Shown here: positions 58,368 through 64,000 of the stretch, piece after piece
Layout: every line of letters begins with the position of its first letter
How positions within the stretch are numbered: the first letter of the stretch is position 1
DNA from: Siphonodentalium dalli
Lineage: Eukaryota; Mollusca; Scaphopoda; Gadilida; Siphonodentaliidae
DNA: 64,000 nucleotides
Assembly (NCBI GenBank): GCA_032622095.1
Contig: CP136067.1
Location: 58,507,899-58,571,898, forward strand
Direction: 5' to 3'
Translations under genes and position numbers: made by a program
Notes under the pieces: model-generated
Databases searched by the model: none
What the model saw: the letters and a program-made list of their open reading frames with translations, nothing else
What the model was told of the DNA's origin: nothing

Positions 58368-58503
58368 CCTTGTTTAATGAACATGTATATAAATTAGCTT
58401 TGAAGGAAGTTGCCTCGATTATAATTACCATATTATCATTAGGAAGTTCTTATTGCAATGGTGGCAGAATGGTGATGAAAGTAAACAGTAATAGAAAACT
58501 TAC

Positions 58504-58636
58504 CTAGTAATGCTCCATTTCTTTCTCTGCGTTACAACCAACATTGAGATTGCTAGTATCACTATAATGCAAGCCGCAATCACTCCGCCGATCATTCCGG
58601 TTAATAAATATACTCGTTCCTGATTTATTTCCGATG
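58504..58636 (-). CDS. Membrane-protein gene: transmembrane exon
   Basis: On the reverse strand the acceptor is GTTTCAG|CATCGG and the donor ACTAG|GTAAGT, both good. The 133 nt are entered in phase 1 and left in phase 2. The peptide reads SEINQERVYLLTGMIGGV, then IAACIIVILAISMLVV, then TQRKKWSIT. It has a ~23-residue hydrophobic helix followed at once by a basic stop-transfer cluster (RKK), as expected of a single-pass type I membrane protein. Upstream exons encoding the ectodomain were not found between here and the end of the window, so the protein family is unknown. Confidence 0.72.
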
Positions 58637-58719
58637 CTGAAACAAAAACGCAACACAACAGTGCACGGCTGAAAAGTAGGTTTCACGCAGAAACAATTCA
58701 ATATTTCCCATCTACACGG

Positions 58720-60560
58720 GGGGGGGGGGGGGGGGGTCGCGAAAATATTCTAGGATAATAACCAGTCCGGGTGGGTGGGTCTGAGCGCCGATCGCAGATT
58801 TTACCAATGCCATCAGCTGATGCCATGTAAAAAAAAGAATCGAAATCCATGTTTACAGACAAATTACAACTATACTAAACTAAACTTATCACACTTATAA
58901 ACTAAACTTATCACATTTATAAACTAAACTTATCACACTTATAAACTAAACTTATCACATTTATAAACTAAACTTATCACACTTATAGCGAGCCCGAAAC
59001 GAGACCCCGCAGGGGTCTCGTTCGCGAGCGATAAGCATATACGTGTATGCGAGATCTACCCTATACTATTCGATGTTTTGGCGGGAAATCTATAAATAGA
59101 CTATATATATAGTATATATGGTAATTGATTACTAAATATAGATGTCGGAGACCCACGAACCTACTTAATGATGTTGTCGGAGACCCACTAACCTACTTCG
59201 TGATGTTCTCGGTTTTCCGAAGTTCTATGTCGTTGACCAATCAAAATTAACATTACTGATCAATTACCAATCAAAATTAACGTTACTTATCAATTACTAT
59301 GGTTGACTTTGACTCCATTTCCATTGCTTGAGTTCCACCTCGAATTTCATAATAATTAACATAACTGATTACAGTGGCCAGGAGCAAATATAAATGTCTT
59401 TTTCAGCAAAGGTGAGTTATACTCCATTACATAGTAAATACCATGAACATGAATGGCGAAACATTTTGTAAATTTGCTGACGATATGTTTCATAAAATTT
59501 ATCAAAATCAGACAAAAACGTCAAAAGACGAAAAGTGCTGAAATTGGGAAACGGGAATTGTAAAAGTTTTGTCTACATATTTCATTCAATTATTAAAACT
59601 GTTTGCCTCAAAACACAATTCTAGTTTTCATCTTGGACATTTGGAGCTTGGCTTTAAATTTATATCGATGTTTTCGCCTAGAACATTGATGGAGGATTGT
59701 CAAAGCTCGAAGCCGACAAACCAAAATTATAACTTCAGAGCGATACACTTTCAGCTGTTTCCCTTTAAATTTAAAATGAACGGTTACCAAGGAAATCCAT
59801 TGTACTGCTCGTCGTAACATCGGCGAGAAAAAAAATAGTTCCCAACATTTTAATCATTTGAGTCATTATATTCACAAAAGAAAGACGGAATATAAATTAT
59901 GTGATTATAATTATTGATGACTGGTTGACAATTTATGTATTTGTATAACGAGCGAATGAAATTACGAGTTTGTTTTGAATTAGGCTAGTAGTAATTGTAC
60001 GCAAAAATAGTCCGTTGATAACATTACAAAAAAATCTAAATAATGGGTGCTGAATACAGGTACGATTAAATCGGATCAGTTAATAACAATAGAAAGAACA
60101 TCCATAGTTGCCCAGACGGAGTATATGCATAGCACCGAGGTAAGCATTATGTGCCGAGTTAGCCTACCGTACGAATACCAGTTGAACAACATATTTGATA
60201 GCAAATTTTAGACAGAGAAGTCACAAGGTGCAAAGGTTAGGTTGCCGACCATTTTCGCACAAAAAAATCACAAATGCCTTCGTTTCTCACGATGAACTAG
60301 ATATAATATTTGATGCAAAATAGCATGACAATATGAAAATCGGTATTAAAACAAAAGTTTATCAAAGTTTATGCATATTGACATTATTGTTGGAAATTAA
60401 TATATTCCTAATTTCGAGGCATCTGTATTCTCATTCTGTGTCTGTTGTCAGTGTTGATACTAGTTACTACTATACTAGTAATAGTATTTCATTTTCAGTG
60501 CAGGAACAAATTCTGGTTATAGACATCAATGGTCCAGGTGCTACCACGACCGCATAACTT
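58720..60560. other. Upstream flank of the transmembrane exon, no exon recognised
   Basis: Begins with a ~19 G run near 58718. It also holds the minisatellite and hairpin noted separately and short direct repeats (TGTCGGAGACCCAC at 59140 and 59175; ACCAATCAAAATTAAC at 59236 and 59267). Reverse-strand frames such as 59608-59820 lack splice support. This may be a long intron of the membrane-protein gene. Confidence 0.4.
58875..58986. repeat. Minisatellite: five ~22 bp units
   Basis: ATAAACTAAACTTATCACA alternates with CTT and TTT endings, giving a higher-order two-unit pattern. Directly after it, ACGAGACCCC and GGGGTCTCGT (58999-59021) form a perfect 10 bp hairpin. Confidence 0.9.
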
Positions 60561-60569
60561 TACAGTGTA

Positions 60570-60957
60570 CCCCGCTGGACAAAACAAGTGTCCATTGGGC
60601 CTGATTGGCACCGCGGTGTATTTGCCGTTCGGCCCGCTGTGTCAGAGTTAGTAATAGTAACTGCACTGCAGTTGAGCACCGCGGCCAAACGGCAAGTTCA
60701 CTGCAGCCAAAAGCCGAAAAGGCAACTACCCTCGCGGTCGAATGGCATGTACACAGTGGTTAGATTTCTGGTTTGTATTGTCTTGTATTGTAATTTTTCA
60801 GTTTGATGAAAATACACCGTGGCAACTACACCATGCCGAATGGCAATTACACCTCGACCCAACTGTAGTTAGCTGGTGGAGCCACGGTGTAGTTGCATTT
60901 TGGCCGCGGTGGCAACACTCACCGCAGTTAAGTGGACACTTGTTTTGTCCAGCAGGG
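60570..60957. mobile_element. MITE family B ('GCTGGACAAAACAAGTGTCC'), full copy
   Basis: The left end CCCCGCTGGACAAAACAAGT and right end ACTTGTTTTGTCCAGCAGGG are inverted. TA lies on both sides (60568-60569 and 60958-60959), compatible with a Tc1/mariner-like TA duplication. The interior has repeated GCCGTTCGGCC / CCGCGGCCAAACGGC motifs in both orientations. Further copies lie at about 62145-62389 and 62809-63142. Confidence 0.75.
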
Positions 60958-61099
60958 TACATCTACGGTATAAGTTATATAACCATGTAGTGACTCAAGT
61001 TCAGTTCTTTAACATGCACAGTGCCACACCGATGCATATACGCAGTTCTTGAAAATTTGACCAAAAAAACCTGAAGAAAAAAAAAGATATCCCCACCCC

Positions 61100-61540
61100 T
61101 ACTCTTGGGCTCCAAATAAAAGTGCAGGCCCAAATAATAGTGCAGGGGGTAAATTCCATTGAAAGTTAATAAACGTGCAGACCCAAATAATAGTGCAGGG
61201 GGGGACTCTGAGCAAAACATCAACACATTAACTGTGGTTAAACCAAGTATTTGTATTGTACTAAGGTCAAGTATAGGAATCAAGACAGTATGTGTCATGT
61301 GGTGTTTTATTCAATATTTAAATGTTCACATGTATGCCATATACATGTACATGCATAAAGTAATACCGGTAAGCTCAACATTTTGATATCTGAATCATAG
61401 AAATCTTGAGTTTGTGTTGATTTCAATTTTCATAGCATCAAAATTAATAAACATGCAGACCCAAATAAGCACTGTGCAGGGGGGAAATTAACCAATAAAA
61501 TAATAAACGTGCATGCATGTTTATTTGGAGCCCAAGAGTA
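61100..61540. mobile_element. MITE with perfect 21 bp inverted ends and TA duplication
   Basis: ACTCTTGGGCTCCAAATAAA at the left is exactly complementary to TTTATTTGGAGCCCAAGAGT at the right, and both ends carry TA. Inside, 'GCAGACCCAAATAATAGTGC' followed by AGGGGG is repeated at both sides of the element, giving three partial copies. It is non-coding and TA-flanked like mariner-type MITEs. Confidence 0.75.
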
Positions 61541-62144
61541 TTTATTATTATCCTATTGACAAGTACAAAAGATGCGCGAAGGGAAGGGCTTCACGAAATT
61601 TATGATTTCATGCAATTCGTATGTAGCAAATTTAGTGGGCGGGGCCAAACTTTAACACTGAGGCCTATGGTAACATTTTTGGTACAAGTACATAGTTCCT
61701 TCTAACCTAACTTTAGCACACAAAATCAAGTTTTTCATATTTCGGCCTACCGGTATGTTGGAATATAATCTAATCGTTGTTGTCAGTTTGGCGAAGCATA
61801 CATACATGTAGTTAGACATTATACTACACCAGATTTTGATTTTATGGCCATTTTTCGCGGTGTGGAGAATATTTGCACCTAATGACCTCAGTGAGATTTT
61901 CGCACATTTATCACCAAATGTTCTGTATCTGGTGTGCTCATTTAAGTGAGGAACCACTTCACATCGATATCTTAATATCTATTGGTGGATAACTGACTAT
62001 CGAAAAAATACTCGATATCCCGAACAGTTTTAACCTTGTAGCTGCCAACTTGTCGACCACATGGAAATTCATAGCTTCCAGGTACGGGGGGGGGGGGGGG
62101 GAGTTATAAAAATCTGCCATTTTATTCAGAAACCCGGGAAGTTC

Positions 62145-62389
62145 AGTTTAACGAAGGCAAGTACACCGCGGCCGAACGGCATGTACACCGTGGTTAGATT
62201 TCTGGTTTGTATCGTTTTTTTTTCAGTTTAATGGACGTACACCGCGGCAACTACACCATGGTTTGAACGACAAGTACACCGCGCCCCAACTGTTGTTAGC
62301 CGGTTGAGCTGCAGTGTAGTTGCATTTCAGCTGCGGTTGCAACGCTAACCGCACCGCGGTTAAGTGGACACTTGTTTTGTCCAGCAGGG
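62145..62389. mobile_element. MITE family B, 5'-truncated copy
   Basis: Contains TACACCGCGGCCGAACGGCA, AGCCGGTTGAGCTGCAGTGT and the right terminus ACTTGTTTTGTCCAGCAGGG followed by TA. The left terminus is missing; a ~14 G run lies upstream near 62087. Confidence 0.7.
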
Positions 62390-62399
62390 TATGTGGTGA

Positions 62400-62800
62400 C
62401 CACGAGGCACCCATCATTTTTAATGTTGAACTGCAGACGATACTGATCAATTCCCGAATATTACTTCTTTGATTAATGAACGGACATTCCCATAATTGCC
62501 GACAGCAAGGACAAATTCCCATCGAAATTTTCCTGGTAAATCAGGGGGGTGGGGTTGGAAATATTTTTCAGGCATGTATGCTGATTTTTTTCTTTCGACC
62601 CTTCTTGGGGACCCACCCACCCCGCGTCCAAAACTTGTTCTGTTTTCGGCAGTTTTTGCCGGCCATTTTTGGACACCCACCCCCCTTAACACTAAAACAG
62701 AGATTTGCAGAGGCCCTGGGGGGGGGGGGGGGGAATTCACTGTTAACAGCTGTACCTGAATTTCTGTGCATACTATTAGTCATGGATGTTAACATTGACA
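62400..62800. repeat. Repeat-like stretch with poly-G and GGGG-rich motifs
   Basis: Contains CAGGGGGGTGGGGTTGG, CCCACCCACCCCGCG, GACACCCACCCCCCTTAAC and a ~16 G run near 62718. The open frames on both strands reflect this composition and are not supported as genes. Confidence 0.5.
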
Positions 62801-62808
62801 TGTAAATA

Positions 62809-63142
62809 GCCTGTTGGACAAAAAAAAAGTGTCCATTGGCACCGTAGTGTATTTGCCGTTCGGCCTCTGTGTCAGAGTTTGTAACTGCAGTTGAGCACCA
62901 CGGCCGAACGGCAAGTACACTGCAAGTTCACTGCAACTGCCCTCGCAGTCTAATGGCATGTACACCGTGGTTAGATTTCTGGTTTGTATTGTCTTTTTTC
63001 AGTTTGATGAAAGTACACTGTGGCAACTACACCATGCTGAATGGCAATTATACCGCTGCCCAACTGTAGTTAGCCGGTGGAACGCGGTGTAGTTGCATTT
63101 CGGCCGCGGTGGCAACCCTAACCGCAGTTTTGTTCAGCAGGG
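62809..63142. mobile_element. MITE family B, third copy
   Basis: The left end CCTGTTGGACAAAAAAAAAG is an A-expanded version of the terminus. The right end has lost part of the inverted repeat (GTTTTGTTCAGCAGGG, then TA). The interior matches 60570-60957 with small deletions. Confidence 0.7.
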
Positions 63143-63615
63143 TAGGAACGAGTCATTTTGGGGTCATTCGGCCAAAAAAACAATGGCTGCCAGTGGCCAT
63201 GTTGGATTTCAAAATTCAATCCATTAGCATGGGCTACAGGCTACATGTATACTGTTTGTCTGATCTGACATCATGAAATTTGTCATTTAGGTTAATATTA
63301 ACATATAGATGTGTTTTAAGCCAAACTCATTGCAAAAACAGTCAAAAAGACTTGCCGGAAAAATATTTTTGAGCCGCTGTAGCAAATTTAGTGGGCAGGG
63401 CCACACTTCAACACTGAGGCCTTTTAGGCCCATTTAGTTCCTTCTAACCTAAACATTGACATGAAGAAGGGAACGAGTCATTTTGGGGTCAATCGTCAAT
63501 AAAACATGGCCGCTGGCAGCCATCTTGGATTTTGCTCTTTGTATGACTAAATTGTTTGGCGCCGGCTACATGTTGTTCCTTTGGTCGGATCATTCTGAAA
63601 AATTAGTCATAGCTG

Positions 63616-64000
63616 TTAAAGGTACTCAATCCGATCAGACCCTCATAAATTACTAAATTATATTTCTTTGTCTTCGGGGGTTAAAAAAATATTTGATTGG
63701 AGTCCAAGGAACCTACATGTACCCATCAACGCTCAGAATGATCAGATATAAATTTTTGAAGTTTTGTTATTTCTATTGTTTCTGGCCCAGAAACACGCCA
63801 TCAAAAGGATGGTCTCGGTCAAAATTGCGTTATTATTACCACTTGATTTTAGAGTTATCTATCTTCGTCCGTTTGAATAAGTGTTTCTGGGGCAATTATT
63901 AGTACCGGTACACATCTCGATAAATAACAAACTTCAAAAATCAATATCTGATCACTCTGAGATTTGATGGGCGAGTTTCTCAACTCAAATAAAATATTTT
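63616..64000. mobile_element. MITE family A, reverse copy running off the window
   Basis: Begins TTAAAGGTACTCAATCCGAT. It contains AATGATCAGATATAAATTTT and CACTTGATTTTAGAGTTATC, then a second arm with AATCAATATCTGATCACTCT near the window edge. It may be two overlapping copies. Confidence 0.6.

Noticed and set aside
58999-59021. Perfect GC-rich hairpin resembling a bacterial terminator
   Set aside because: The context is eukaryotic, no T-run follows, and it abuts a minisatellite.
59608-59820. 70-codon reverse ORF as a possible upstream exon of the membrane-protein gene
   Set aside because: No acceptor/donor pair in the required phase 1 exit was found, and the composition is not that of an extracellular domain.
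62447-62805. Overlapping frames of ~100 codons on both strands
   Set aside because: They run through poly-G and CCACCC-rich repeat sequence, giving proline/glycine runs with no domain.

Overview
This window looks like nuclear DNA of an invertebrate animal, most likely a marine bilaterian. The coding sequence is split by GT-AG introns. The introns are AT-rich, several kilobases long and full of DNA transposons, MITEs, a tRNA-derived SINE, LINE fragments, satellites and long poly-G/poly-C tracts. There are no operons or bacterial signals. The phylum cannot be fixed from the sequence alone.

The main gene is on the + strand, about 916-51425. I assembled it by eye from twelve exons whose splice phases all agree. 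The joined coding sequence is 7,827 nt (2,609 codons) plus a stop, with no internal stop. Exon 2 carries what I recognise as the N-terminal signature of fibrous sheath-interacting protein 2 (FSIP2), a protein of the sperm flagellum. Exons 3-7 encode a charged coiled-coil rod, exons 8-11 short linkers, and exon 12 is a single 6.3 kb exon. Exon 12 encodes a long array of 35-50 residue modules, each built round an amphipathic helix. Many of these helices fit the A-kinase-anchoring-protein (AKAP) consensus for docking PKA regulatory subunits or related RIIa/R2D2 domain proteins. This array is the most interesting item in the window.

A second gene runs on the - strand. Its last three exons (58636-58504, 57247-57126, 54805-54438) encode a single transmembrane helix and a cytoplasmic tail of about 170 residues with four YxxL/I motifs. 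The ectodomain exons were not found and probably lie to the right of the window.

The rest is intron and intergenic DNA. Intron 1 holds a 980 bp PIF/Harbinger-like element (TTA target duplication) and a LINE fragment. Introns 3-4 hold palindromic MITEs and a ~205 bp satellite split by a foldback element with a 10 bp duplication. Intron 7 holds a 6.45 kb TTA-flanked element that contains a 5 kb inverted repeat with ~1.5 kb arms. Intron 10 holds a degenerate LINE, a 1.97 kb element with 5'-CAC ends and a 5 bp target duplication (Transib/RAG-like geometry), and a 5.1 kb TAA-flanked element. That last element is itself invaded by a hAT element with the 8 bp duplication TATATAAA, by a MITE within the hAT, and by another TIR element. 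Beyond the FSIP2-like gene lie minisatellites, several MITE families and the membrane-protein gene.
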